NCBI GenBank assembly: GCA_964521025.1
Contig: CAZFPK010000032.1
Location: forward strand, 1 to 35,576
Reading direction: 5' to 3'
DNA length: 35,576 nt
Origin: DRTC01 sp964521025
GTDB taxonomy: Bacteria; Cloacimonadota; Cloacimonadia; Cloacimonadales; TCS61
Below, one piece after another: positions 8,635 through 16,809 of this stretch. The translations under genes and the position numbers were made by a program. Numbering within the stretch: the stretch's first letter is position 1; each line of letters starts with the position of its first letter. The notes under the pieces were generated by a model that was not told where the DNA came from, searched no databases, and saw only the letters and a list, made by a program, of their open reading frames with translations.

Positions 8635-9810
8635 CTACTTTTTTTGAAAATAATCTTCAATCCATTGTAGAGTTTCAAGATAATAATTCTCAGCATCCCA
8701 TAAAATAAAGCCATCTGCGAGACAACTCTCGAGTGCTTTTATTTGAGCATAAATATATTCCGGTTTATAATTCACTTCCCAGGCATTTGCCTGGATGTAG
8801 GGAATAACTTTACATTTTCGAGCGGAATATTTTTGCGTCAGTTTTGTTCCGTTATACATCAGGTAAAACGGTTCGTTATGCGCATTTTCCCGGTAAGCGA
8901 AATTATCAGCAAAATGGGAGGAATAGATCATAGGGTGAACTGCATCGAGATGTGAAGTCATTCTTTTTAAATTTTGCCCGGTACTGGCAACATCGTTTTT
9001 GTTCTGCCAGGCAACGATGGCAAACACATCTCCGGTTAAATTTACGCCATATTTCTTGCAGATTTTTTTTGCACGGAAAAGAAAGTTTTCGATAATATCT
9101 TCTTTTTTTCTGAAAATATAAAGAGTGTCCTTTTCAACAAATTCCTGATCCTGTTTTTGAAAATAAAAAACTGCTTTATCCAAATTTCCTTGCGTCGGAA
9201 ACCTGATATAGTCCAATTGGATTTCATCGATACTTGATTGTGCTACTCTTTCCATAAGTTCTAATAATTCTGCCTGCACACCGGGATGTGATGAATCGAG
9301 CCAGGAAGGTTCACCCTGGATATTTTCCTGCCAGACGAAATTATCTTTACTTTTTGGTCTTAAGAGAGAATCATTTTTTGCCAGGAAGCGATCGTGAAAC
9401 ATAACGATCCTGGAAACAGCACGCATTCCGTTTTGGTGCAGCATCGAAACGAATTCTTCAATGTCGATGATCGGCAGAACTCTCCTTTGCCGCATCGTAT
9501 CCTGATAAGCAATTCGGAAGAAAATATTTCCGTTCATATCTTTAAGATCGAAAACAACAGTGTTAATTCCACTTTTTTTTGCTTGTTCCAGAATTGGTTC
9601 GAGTTTTTTCGAAGCCACCGTATAAGCGTTCAAATAGATTCCTTTTACGAATTCAGGATAAGGTTTTCGATTGGATTCTTGTTTTGGAATTTCCTCGTTT
9701 TTAATTAAAGTTGTTTGAGGTATTTCATCTTCATTTTTTTCAGTTTTTTGAACACAGTCGGAAAATAGTAAAGTGATAAAAATCAGAAGAAATAATGCTT
9801 TTTTGAACAT
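8635..9810 (-). CDS. DUF4015 putative glycoside hydrolase
   Basis: This 391-residue protein has an N-terminal signal sequence with a cysteine at position 19 (LFSDC). The residue before it is aspartate, an atypical lipobox, so lipid attachment is uncertain. From about 58 it follows the DUF4015 TIM-barrel pattern: VKGIYLNAYTVAS, INTVVFDLKDMNG, AVSRIVMFHDRFLA, WLDSSHPGVQAELLELMERV, IDEIQLDYIRFPT, VHPMIYSSHF, VIPYIQA, DGFILWDAENYY. The family is predicted to hydrolyse polysaccharide, but no activity is established for this protein. It sits downstream of the atp operon terminator. Confidence 0.85.
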   Translation of the reverse strand: MFKKALFLLIFITLLFSDCVQKTEKNEDEIPQTTLIKNEEIPKQESNRKPYPEFVKGIYLNAYTVASKKLEPILEQAKKSGINTVVFDLKDMNGNIFFRIAYQDTMRQRRVLPIIDIEEFVSMLHQNGMRAVSRIVMFHDRFLAKNDSLLRPKSKDNFVWQENIQGEPSWLDSSHPGVQAELLELMERVAQSSIDEIQLDYIRFPTQGNLDKAVFYFQKQDQEFVEKDTLYIFRKKEDIIENFLFRAKKICKKYGVNLTGDVFAIVAWQNKNDVASTGQNLKRMTSHLDAVHPMIYSSHFADNFAYRENAHNEPFYLMYNGTKLTQKYSARKCKVIPYIQANAWEVNYKPEYIYAQIKALESCLADGFILWDAENYYLETLQWIEDYFQKK

Positions 9811-9836
9811 AATTATTTTTGCAGGATTTTCAAAAT

Positions 9837-9858
9837 AAAAAAGGGTGATTCCTCACCC
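9837..9858 (-). terminator. Intrinsic terminator of the atp operon
   Basis: Read on the minus strand, GGGTGA-ggaa-TCACCC is followed at once by six T residues. It begins 8 nt after the atpC stop codon. A T-run on the other side (TGATTTTTT) means it could also work in the opposite direction. Confidence 0.85.
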
Positions 9859-9865
9859 TGATTTT

Positions 9866-10264
9866 TTATTTCTTGGTCAGAATTAATCTGATCAAAGCCC
9901 GTTTCAACGATGCTTCTGCCCGTCTGAAATCGACTTCTTCCTGACTGCCCTTCAGTCTTTTTTCTGCTCTCTGTTTGGATGATTCAGCCCGGTTTTTGTC
10001 GATTTCGGAAGAACTTTCGATCGTTTCACAAACTATTTTGACGAAATTATTTTCAACCGTAACAAAACCGTCATGAAGAGCATAATCCGTGATCTTATCT
10101 CCTTGATAGAGATGAAGTATCCCGGGTCTGATCTTGGTGATGAAAGGAGTGTGTTCGGAAGATATCCCGAAATCTCCGTCGATACCTGGAACGATGATAT
10201 GATCGTATTCGCCGCTGATCTTGATTTGCGTCGGTTGGATAACCCGGATATTTATTTTAGACAT
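9866..10264 (-). CDS. atpC: F1 ATP synthase epsilon subunit
   Basis: This 132-residue protein has the epsilon beta-sandwich (IRVIQPTQIKISGEYDHIIVPGIDGDFGISSEHTPFITKIRPG) and the C-terminal two-helix region (AESSKQRAEKRL, RRAEASLKRALIRL). It links the gamma stalk to the c-ring and can brake ATP hydrolysis. Its ATG overlaps the end of atpD by 8 nt (10257-10264), so translation is probably coupled. It is the last gene of the operon. Confidence 0.95.
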   Translation of the reverse strand: MSKINIRVIQPTQIKISGEYDHIIVPGIDGDFGISSEHTPFITKIRPGILHLYQGDKITDYALHDGFVTVENNFVKIVCETIESSSEIDKNRAESSKQRAEKRLKGSQEEVDFRRAEASLKRALIRLILTKK

Positions 10265-11657
10265 TTTTCATTAATTTCTTTGCTTTTTCTTCGGCAGAAT
10301 CGATATTTCCGACATATAGGAAGGATTGTTCGGGCCAATCATCACAGTCGCCGTTGATGATCGCTTTGAATCCATCGATCGTATCTTTGAGAGTGACATA
10401 AACTCCCGGAACATTGGTAAATTCTTCTGCCACAAAACACGGTTGGGAGAAGAATCTCTCCAATTTTCTGGCTCTGCTGACCGTTTGTTTATCTTCTTCG
10501 GAAAGTTCGTCCATACCAAGAATGGCAATGATATCCTGCAGGTCTTTATACTTCTGGATAATTCGCTGGGTTTCACGGGCTACGAAATAATGTTCTTCTC
10601 CGATGATTTTCGGATCGAGAATACGGCTGGTGGAATCGAGTGGATCAACTGCCGGATAAATTCCAAGTTCAACAATTTTTCTGTCCAGAACGGTGGTTGC
10701 ATCGAGATGGGAAAAAGTCGTTGCCGGAGCCGGATCAGTCAAATCGTCAGCCGGGACATAGATCGCTTGCACAGATGTGATGGAACCGTCTTTGGTAGAA
10801 GTGATCCTTTCCTGCAGTTCACCCATTTCTGTTGATAAAGTCGGTTGATAACCGACAGCGGACGGCATTCTTCCCAAAAGAGCTGAAACTTCCGAACCTG
10901 CTTGCGTAAAACGGAAAATATTATCGATGAACAGCAGCACATCTTTTTTGGAAACATCGCGGAAATATTCGGCGATGGTCAAACCGGAAAGACCGACTCG
11001 CTGTCTTGCTCCCGGCGGTTCGTTCATCTGCCCGAAAACGAGAGCGGTTTTGTCCAAAACTCCCGATGCTTTCATTTCCAGCCAGAGGTCATTTCCTTCC
11101 CTTGTTCTTTCGCCAACTCCCGAAAAGACGGAAAAGCCGCCGTGTTCGATCGCGATATTCCTGATCAATTCCTGGATGAGAACAGTTTTCCCAACGCCAG
11201 CACCTCCAAAAAGACCGATCTTCCCGCCTTTGGAATAAGGCTCGATCAGATCGACTACTTTCAATCCGGTTTCCATGATCTCGTCTTCCGTAGAAAGATT
11301 CTCAAAAACCGGTGCCTGCCGATGGATCGGGTATCTTTCTTCTGTTTCGACAGGACCTTGCTCGTCGATCGGTTCCCCGATAACATTGAGAATTCTTCCC
11401 AGAACTCCTTCTCCAACCGGAACAGAGATCGGTTCTCCGCTATCTGTTACTTTGAAATTCCTGACCAGACCGTCGGTCGAGTCCATGGCAACGGTTCGTA
11501 CTTTGTTCTCGCCAAGATGCATCTGGACTTCCAACACCAGATCCGGTTGTCCTTCTCTTTTGATCTTCAAGGCGTTATGAATAGCAGGCAGATGACCTTC
11601 CGGGAATTCCACATCGACGGTCGGTCCGATTATCTGGATTACTTTTCCTTCAATCAT
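10257..11657 (-). CDS. atpD: F1 ATP synthase beta subunit
   Basis: This 466-residue catalytic subunit carries the Walker A GGAGVGKT (151-158), the catalytic glutamate in GVGERTREGND (E183), the Walker B DVLLFIDNIFRFTQAGSEVSALLGRMPSAVGYQPTL block and the DELSEEDK segment. Length and motifs are those of bacterial F-type beta. It makes or hydrolyses ATP in F1, driven by the rotor. A 196-nt gap containing a palindromic repeat separates it from atpG. Confidence 0.97.
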   Translation of the reverse strand: MIEGKVIQIIGPTVDVEFPEGHLPAIHNALKIKREGQPDLVLEVQMHLGENKVRTVAMDSTDGLVRNFKVTDSGEPISVPVGEGVLGRILNVIGEPIDEQGPVETEERYPIHRQAPVFENLSTEDEIMETGLKVVDLIEPYSKGGKIGLFGGAGVGKTVLIQELIRNIAIEHGGFSVFSGVGERTREGNDLWLEMKASGVLDKTALVFGQMNEPPGARQRVGLSGLTIAEYFRDVSKKDVLLFIDNIFRFTQAGSEVSALLGRMPSAVGYQPTLSTEMGELQERITSTKDGSITSVQAIYVPADDLTDPAPATTFSHLDATTVLDRKIVELGIYPAVDPLDSTSRILDPKIIGEEHYFVARETQRIIQKYKDLQDIIAILGMDELSEEDKQTVSRARKLERFFSQPCFVAEEFTNVPGVYVTLKDTIDGFKAIINGDCDDWPEQSFLYVGNIDSAEEKAKKLMKNV

Positions 11658-11726
11658 TATTTTACCTCGTATTATTACTTTTTTTTAAATTCTTAAAATA
11701 TGAGATTTCGTAAAAAATCAGTTTTT

Positions 11727-11800
11727 GTCATTTTGAGTGTAGTCGAAGAATCCTATAATGTCTTGATACAAAGTATCTTTTGACTAAGCTCATGATGACA
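11727..11800. repeat. GTCATTCTGAG-type element, copy 2 (between atpG and atpD)
   Basis: It begins GTCATTTTGAGTGTAGTCGAAGAATCC and ends TCATGATGACA. It is the shortest copy and lies wholly inside the 196-nt atpG-atpD gap. Confidence 0.65.
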
Positions 11801-11853
11801 GATATCCATGTTTTTTGACCTTTTACGAATTCATCATTAAATCATAATTCTTA

Positions 11854-12708
11854 TTATTTCAACGCTTCCGCACCGGAAGCAATTTCAATTATTTCTTTCG
11901 TGATCGCAGCCTGACGCGCGCGATTATAAAATAAAGTCAAACTGCCGATCAATTCGGTAGCATTATCTGTCGCCGAATCCATCGCAGTCATGCGCGCACC
12001 TTGCTCTGCAGCAGAAGATTCCAGCATTATTCTCCAAATTTCCACATCGATATATTTTCTTCCTAATTCTTCAATGATCGTTTTTTCATCCGGTTCATAA
12101 ATAAAATCGAGACTCGATATTTCTTCAGATTCGAGAGGAATGATCGGTAAAAGCTGCTTTACGACGATATCTTGCTGGATAGCAGATTTGAATTCGTTAT
12201 AAAGCACTTCGATCTTTGTATAACCTTCATCTAAATAAAGTTGGAGCAAAAAAGAAGCAACATTTTTGGAAACGCTGAAATCCATCTCATTGAAAAGTCC
12301 TATATATTTTTCTTTGATCTCATTAGAAATGTGCTTTTTGAGATAATCAAATCCTTTCTTGCCGATACAGATCGCATCAGTTTCCGGATTTTCGTTTAGA
12401 AAAATCATCGCTTTCCTGATGATATTCGAGTTGAATGCTCCGCACAATCCGCGATCGGAAGTTACTACAACGAACGCTTTCTTTCCATTTTCAGGAACAT
12501 CTTTAAGCAGAGGATGCTGGGTTTTCGTGTTTTTCCGTTTCAAAGTCCGCAGCATAACATTGATATGATCTGCATAAGGTCGCGCCCGAACAATGCTGTT
12601 CTGGGCTTTTCTCAATTTGGAAGCAGCCACCATTTTCATGGCATTGGTGATCTGTTTCGTGCTTTTGACACTTTCGATCCGGGTTTTTATATCTCTAATA
12701 TTCGGCAT
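11854..12708 (-). CDS. atpG: F1 ATP synthase gamma subunit
   Basis: This 284-residue subunit has the conserved N-terminal helix (IRDIKTRIESVKSTKQITNAMKMVAASKLRKAQ), the SDRGLCGAFNSNI motif and the C-terminal helix (EQGARMTAMDSATDNATELIGSLTLFYNRARQAAITKEIIEIASGAEAL). It is the rotating central stalk that couples the c-ring to the catalytic sites. It is encoded between atpA and atpD as in classical F-type operons. Both flanking gaps (170 and 196 nt) are filled by repeats. Confidence 0.96.
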   Translation of the reverse strand: MPNIRDIKTRIESVKSTKQITNAMKMVAASKLRKAQNSIVRARPYADHINVMLRTLKRKNTKTQHPLLKDVPENGKKAFVVVTSDRGLCGAFNSNIIRKAMIFLNENPETDAICIGKKGFDYLKKHISNEIKEKYIGLFNEMDFSVSKNVASFLLQLYLDEGYTKIEVLYNEFKSAIQQDIVVKQLLPIIPLESEEISSLDFIYEPDEKTIIEELGRKYIDVEIWRIMLESSAAEQGARMTAMDSATDNATELIGSLTLFYNRARQAAITKEIIEIASGAEALK

Positions 12709-12731
12709 TTTTTTCTATCCACAAATTCAGA

Positions 12732-12773
12732 AAACTTGAGTTAAGTTAGATTTATCTGACTTGACTTAAGTTT
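12732..12773. repeat. ACTTGAGTTAAG / CTTGACTTAAGT imperfect inverted repeat, copy a
   Basis: The arms AAACTTGAGTTAAG (12732-12745) and CTTGACTTAAGTTT (12760-12773) pair except at two positions, where a G-T (wobble) pair can form. It lies in the atpA-atpG gap. The same arms occur at 33477-33523. Confidence 0.65.
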
Positions 12774-12829
12774 TTCTCACGATTCTTATCCGTTAGTCAT
12801 CTTTATTTGCATAACTTTTTTGTTCTATG

Positions 12830-12864
12830 AAACTTAACTCAAGACTTTGTCTTAAGTCAAGTTT
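12830..12864. repeat. ACTTAACTCAAG / CTTAAGTCAAGT hairpin, copy b
   Basis: AAACTTAACTCAAGAC (12830-12845), loop TTT, then GTCTTAAGTCAAGTTT (12849-12864) forms a 16-bp stem with two wobble positions. It starts 14 nt after the atpA stop codon on the transcribed strand. The words match copy a but in swapped order. Confidence 0.65.
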
Positions 12865-12878
12865 CCATACGAATTTCA

Positions 12879-14378
12879 CTAAAATTTCTCCATAACTTTC
12901 TGGCAGATATTCGTCATCTTTTCTTTAATCTCGTCAGTGATCTTACTTTTCACCAGTTTATCCATAAAATCTTTATATTCCGAATCGAGAGTCGAGAAGA
13001 GCTCTTCCTCGACTTTTTTGATTTCATTTACTTCTATCTGATCCAGCATTCCCTGGTTTGCCATGAAAATAATGAAAATCTGCTTAGCGATCGGAAGTGG
13101 AACATATTGATCCTGCTTCAGGATCTCGACAAGCCGTTCTCCTCTTCGCAGCTGAGCTTGCGTTGCTTTATCCAGGTCTGATCCGAACTTGGCGAATGCT
13201 TCCAATTCCGAATATTGAGCCAGATCGAGACGCAATTGACCGGTAACACCTTTCATGGCTTTGATCTGCGCACTTCCTCCCACGCGGGAAACAGACAGAC
13301 CCGCATTGATCGCGGGACGCACACCGGAATAAAAGAGACGACTGCTCAAATAGATCTGTCCGTCTGTAATGGAAATAACATTAGTTGGAATATAGGCGGT
13401 AATATCGTCTGCTTGCGTTTCGATGATGGGAAGAGCTGTAAGCGAACCTCCGCCTTGTTCATCACTTAATTTGGATGCTCTTTCCAATAAGCGGGAATGA
13501 AGATAGAAAACATCTCCCGGATATGCTTCCCTGCCGGGAGGCCTTCTTAGAAGCAGGGAAAGCTGCCGATAGGAAACCGCATGTTTGGAAAGATCGTCAT
13601 AAATAATGAGAGCATGTTTGCCGTTATCGCGGAAAAATTCTCCCATCGTAACTCCCGCATAAGGTGCGAGATATTGCAACGAAGCAGATTCGGAAGCGGA
13701 TGCGGAAACGATGATCGTGTAGTCCATTGCTCCATGCAATTCCAGAGTTTTGACGATTTTGGCGACCGAAGATTTTTTCTGGCCGACAGCAACATAAATA
13801 CAGATCACATCCGTATCTTTCTGGTTGATGATCGTATCGATACCGATCGCGGTTTTCCCGGTTTGTCTATCGCCGATGATCAGTTCCCTCTGCCCTCTCC
13901 CGATCGGGATCATCGAGTCGATGGATTTCAAACCTGTCTGCAGAGGTTCTTTCACGGGTTGACGCTGGATAATTCCGAGAGCTTTTCTTTCCACGGGCAT
14001 CGATTTTTCGGATTTGAACGCTCCCTTCCCATCGATCGGTTCTCCGAGAGAATTTACTACACGACCGAGTATTGCTTCTCCGACCGGAACCTGCAAAATT
14101 TGTTTGGTTCTTTTGGCGATATCTCCTTCTTTGATCTTTCGGGTTTCTCCAAAAATAATGCAACCGACATTATCTTCTTCCAGGTTAAGAGCCATGCCGA
14201 CCACATCACCCGGAAAGAGAATCATCTCGCCGGCCATGATGTTGTTCATCCCGTAAACACGGGCAATTCCATCTCCGACCTGCACGACTTTTCCGGTTTC
14301 TTCGATATCGATTTCAAACTTGAAATCGTCGATCTTTGCTTTTAATATCGAACTTATTTCATCTGGTTGTATTTTCAT
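12879..14378 (-). CDS. atpA: F1 ATP synthase alpha subunit
   Basis: This 499-residue regulatory nucleotide-binding subunit has the Walker A GDRQTGKT (169-176), the DALIIYDDLSKHA-like Walker B segment (HALIIYDDLSKHAVSYRQ) and the arginine-finger region LFYSGVRPAINAGLSVSRVGGSAQIKAMK. All are standard for bacterial alpha. It alternates with beta in the F1 hexamer. A 175-nt gap containing a palindromic repeat separates it from atpH. Confidence 0.97.
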   Translation of the reverse strand: MKIQPDEISSILKAKIDDFKFEIDIEETGKVVQVGDGIARVYGMNNIMAGEMILFPGDVVGMALNLEEDNVGCIIFGETRKIKEGDIAKRTKQILQVPVGEAILGRVVNSLGEPIDGKGAFKSEKSMPVERKALGIIQRQPVKEPLQTGLKSIDSMIPIGRGQRELIIGDRQTGKTAIGIDTIINQKDTDVICIYVAVGQKKSSVAKIVKTLELHGAMDYTIIVSASASESASLQYLAPYAGVTMGEFFRDNGKHALIIYDDLSKHAVSYRQLSLLLRRPPGREAYPGDVFYLHSRLLERASKLSDEQGGGSLTALPIIETQADDITAYIPTNVISITDGQIYLSSRLFYSGVRPAINAGLSVSRVGGSAQIKAMKGVTGQLRLDLAQYSELEAFAKFGSDLDKATQAQLRRGERLVEILKQDQYVPLPIAKQIFIIFMANQGMLDQIEVNEIKKVEEELFSTLDSEYKDFMDKLVKSKITDEIKEKMTNICQKVMEKF

Positions 14379-14407
14379 TCCGACCCCATTTTTTATCTTT
14401 TATTTCT

Positions 14408-14513
14408 GTCATCCTGAATTATCTTCCTGCTCTTCTCACGAAGGATCACCAACGATAAAGTAACAAATGAGATTCTTCGTTAGGTGATCTTCACAAGAAA
14501 CCTCAGAATGACA
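14408..14513. repeat. GTCATTCTGAG-type element, copy 3 (between atpH and atpA)
   Basis: It begins GTCATCCTGAA and ends CCTCAGAATGACA. The inside is partly palindromic: CACGAAGGATCACC pairs loosely with AGGTGATCTTCACAAG. It fills most of the atpH-atpA gap. Confidence 0.7.
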
Positions 14514-14553
14514 TTCTTTAACCCATAAAAAGGGAAATTCTATCGAATTTCCA

Positions 14554-15093
14554 TTAATTAGTTTTTGCTGCAATATTCTTAAATTTGATCAAACTATTCC
14601 TGATCGAACCGTCGATGATAAGCGATTCCGTGGATGCGACAAAACCTCCGATAATTTCCGGATCGATCGTGACATCGAGAATTACTTCTTTTTTGATGAT
14701 ATTGCTGATTATCGATTTTATTTTTTTCAAGATTTTATCAGAATGTTGATGGGCTATTTTCAAATACACTTTTTCCTGGTTTTTATTTTCCAGGATCGTG
14801 GCTTCGAGTTCTGTTAAAATATCCCGGATAATAATGAATTTATGTTTTCTGACCAGGAGTTGAAAAAGATTGTTCCAGACCTTCCGGTTTTGAGTTATCT
14901 TGTTTATCTCTTCGATAATGCTGATCCTTTTCTGCAGGGAATAAAGTAATGAATCTGCGGTTTTGACAGTTTCCGGATTCTCCAAAAAAAACTTATCCAG
15001 AACCGTGATATCTTTCAAAAAAGAAGTTGAATCTGCGGGAATATTTCCCATTACGGCTTTGGCATATCTTTTGGCGATCAGTATGTTCTTCAC
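14554..15093 (-). CDS. atpH: F1 ATP synthase delta subunit
   Basis: This 179-residue OSCP/delta protein begins IAKRYAKAVMG and ends with the characteristic GGFVASTESLIIDGSIRNSLIKFKNI. It joins the peripheral stalk (b) to the top of F1. Its start overlaps the atpF stop by 4 nt (15090-15093), a coupling arrangement. Confidence 0.93.
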   Translation of the reverse strand: MKNILIAKRYAKAVMGNIPADSTSFLKDITVLDKFFLENPETVKTADSLLYSLQKRISIIEEINKITQNRKVWNNLFQLLVRKHKFIIIRDILTELEATILENKNQEKVYLKIAHQHSDKILKKIKSIISNIIKKEVILDVTIDPEIIGGFVASTESLIIDGSIRNSLIKFKNIAAKTN

Positions 15094-15572
15094 TTCTTGC
15101 TCCGTTCCGAAACCATTTTTTCGATCATTTCCAGGTCGGTTTTGTCATCCATTTTTCCAGAGAGAAATTTTGCCGAAAGCTTTGAAACCATACCGGCTAA
15201 TTCTTCTTTGACCTCTCCGACTGCTTTGATCTTTTCATGCTCGATCATCTCTTCGGTTTCCTGCATGATCTTCTTTTCGTGGTCTTTGGCATCGTCGATG
15301 ATCTCATTTGCCTGCACTTCCGCATCGCTGCGAGCCTTTTTCTTCATTTTCCGGATCTCTTCGGCGGAAAGTTTTATTTCATCTTCTTTTTTCTGAACGA
15401 GCTGTTGTGCCTTTTCTTTGGAATCGTTTGCTGCGTCGATGTCACCGGCAATTTGTGCTTTTCTTTCGGTCAGGAATTTCTTTATCGGTTTATATAAAAG
15501 TGTATTCAGAATGACCAACAGAATGATAAAATTCAGGATCACGATGAGCAAAGAATAATCTATATTTATCAT
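15090..15572 (-). CDS. atpF: Fo ATP synthase b subunit
   Basis: This 160-residue protein has one N-terminal membrane helix (about 7-26) and then a long charged coiled coil (RKAQIAGDIDAANDSKEKAQQLVQKK onward), the peripheral stator stalk. Only one b-type gene is present, so a homodimer is expected. It is followed directly by atpH. Confidence 0.94.
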   Translation of the reverse strand: MINIDYSLLIVILNFIILLVILNTLLYKPIKKFLTERKAQIAGDIDAANDSKEKAQQLVQKKEDEIKLSAEEIRKMKKKARSDAEVQANEIIDDAKDHEKKIMQETEEMIEHEKIKAVGEVKEELAGMVSKLSAKFLSGKMDDKTDLEMIEKMVSERSKK

Positions 15573-15606
15573 AAAATCTCCATTTTTTCAACAACGGATT
15601 TCGTAA

Positions 15607-15648
15607 AACAAACAATCTTGTTTGTTATGATCAAAAGCAGGGATGCTT
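15607..15648. repeat. Twin hairpins in the atpE-atpF gap
   Basis: AACAAACAA-tc-TTGTTTGTT (15607-15626) is a perfect 9-bp stem. AAGCA-ggga-TGCTT (15635-15648) is a 5-bp stem beside it. The 173-nt gap holds no gene. The pair recalls the twin hairpins at 801-859. Confidence 0.5.
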
Positions 15649-15745
15649 GTGTTATTTTTCCTCTGTTGAAACTAATTCAAAATTTTGTTGAACTTACTCG
15701 CTATCCGGGCATTCCGGATCAGGGATTGGGAACGATGAGTAACAT

Positions 15746-16000
15746 CTAAGTCGAGAAGATCAACAAAAGAGCAATAACCAGTGAGTAAATTCCCGTGGAC
15801 TCGGAAACTGCCTGACCGACGAGCATTGTTCTGGTGATCAAACTGGCGTTTTCCGGCGAGCGGGCAATTCCTTCGCAGGCTTTTCCGGCTACAAATCCCT
15901 CACCGACTCCGGGACCTAATGCACCCATTCCCATACACATTCCTGCTCCCAGGAGAGCAGCTGCTTTGGCTATTCCTTGAGCGATTGTTAAGTTATCCAT
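15746..16000 (-). CDS. atpE: Fo ATP synthase c subunit, single hairpin, Na+-type signature
   Basis: This 84-residue protein has two membrane helices and a polar loop (ARSPENAS). The outer helix reads VSESTGIYSLV with the ion-binding E67; the V65/E67/S68/T69/Y72 pattern matches the Na+ site of Na+-translocating F-ATPases such as Ilyobacter tartaricus. The inner helix has E34 where that enzyme has glutamine, so two carboxylates may face the site. The gene lies 53 nt downstream of the fused triple c gene, so both products can be made from one mRNA. Na+ use is inferred from the motif. Confidence 0.93.
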   Translation of the reverse strand: MDNLTIAQGIAKAAALLGAGMCMGMGALGPGVGEGFVAGKACEGIARSPENASLITRTMLVGQAVSESTGIYSLVIALLLIFST

Positions 16001-16053
16001 TTTTCCTCCGTGTATTTTTTATATTTTGATAAAACAAATTTATTATTTTCATA

Positions 16054-16806
16054 TTATACTGCAAAAATTAGCAAAAAAGCTATGACCAAAGAATAGATAG
16101 CAGTCGATTCCGAAACTGCTGCTCCCAGAAACATGGTTCGCATCACATTCGGTCTCTCACCGGGGAATCTTCCCAACATATCGTTAGCTCGTCCCGCCAC
16201 AAAACCGATTCCCGCGCCGGGACCGATCGTTCCGAACCCGATTGAAAAACCGGCTCCTAAAAATGCGATCGTTTTAACCATTATCCTGCCGATGGAAAGA
16301 CCTTCCGGCTGGTTGGGAGAAGAATACAATAATAATAAAGAGACAACGAGAGCAAAAATCGCCGAAGTCTGGGAAAGTGCTTGTCCGATCAGCATATTTC
16401 CCATGATGGCATTTCCGTGTTTGGGCATTCTGCCGATGGATTTGCATGCTTGACCTCCGGAATATCCTGCTCCGAGAGATGGTCCGACCGAGCCGATTCC
16501 CATGGCTATTCCGGCAGCTAAAAGAGCTGCAGCTTTGAACCAGCCGCCTTTGGCAACATCGAATCCACCGTAAATAAGTAACATCGAAACAACGAGTGCG
16601 AAAATCCCGGCAGTTTGAGCAGCCGCCTGCCCGATAAGCATCGTGCGGAAGATATCTTCATTTGCTTTCGGTTGTTTCATGATCGCCAGCGAGCCTTCTC
16701 CGGCGATAATTCCCGAACCGATCCCGGTTGTGATAGCTCCGATGCCGACGCAGATCCCTGCTCCGAGATAAGCTGCTATTTGGATATATTCTATTGGAAA
16801 TGTCAT
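16054..16806 (-). CDS. Triple-hairpin fused Fo c subunit with a single ion-binding glutamate
   Basis: This 250-residue protein is three c-type hairpins in tandem (about 5-80, 88-161, 172-249), six membrane helices. Each has a glycine-rich inner helix (GAGICVGIGAITTGIGSG; AAGIAMGIGSVGPSLGAG; GAGFSIGFGTIGPGAGIG) and a loop with KQP, RMP or RFP. At the ion-site position hairpins 1 and 2 have glutamine (Q64 in AAAQTAG, Q146 in ALSQTSA); hairpin 3 keeps E233 in VSESTAIY, including the Na+-type S/T/Y residues. Fused c subunits missing carboxylates are known in V-type rotors and in Acetobacterium woodii. The gene starts 3 nt after atpB. Confidence 0.93.
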   Translation of the reverse strand: MTFPIEYIQIAAYLGAGICVGIGAITTGIGSGIIAGEGSLAIMKQPKANEDIFRTMLIGQAAAQTAGIFALVVSMLLIYGGFDVAKGGWFKAAALLAAGIAMGIGSVGPSLGAGYSGGQACKSIGRMPKHGNAIMGNMLIGQALSQTSAIFALVVSLLLLYSSPNQPEGLSIGRIMVKTIAFLGAGFSIGFGTIGPGAGIGFVAGRANDMLGRFPGERPNVMRTMFLGAAVSESTAIYSLVIAFLLIFAV

Positions 16807-16809
16807 AAA

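Noticed and set aside
10902..11696. 264-codon plus-strand frame across atpD
   Set aside because: It is antisense to a clear atpD with all motifs; composition is that of a reverse-strand shadow.
13581..14345. 254-codon plus-strand frame across atpA
   Set aside because: Antisense to atpA, no SD, and no family pattern.
16054..16806. Possibility that the triple c gene is an assembly artefact of repeated atpE copies
   Set aside because: The three hairpins differ throughout at the residue level and each has its own loop, so they are not collapsed or duplicated reads.
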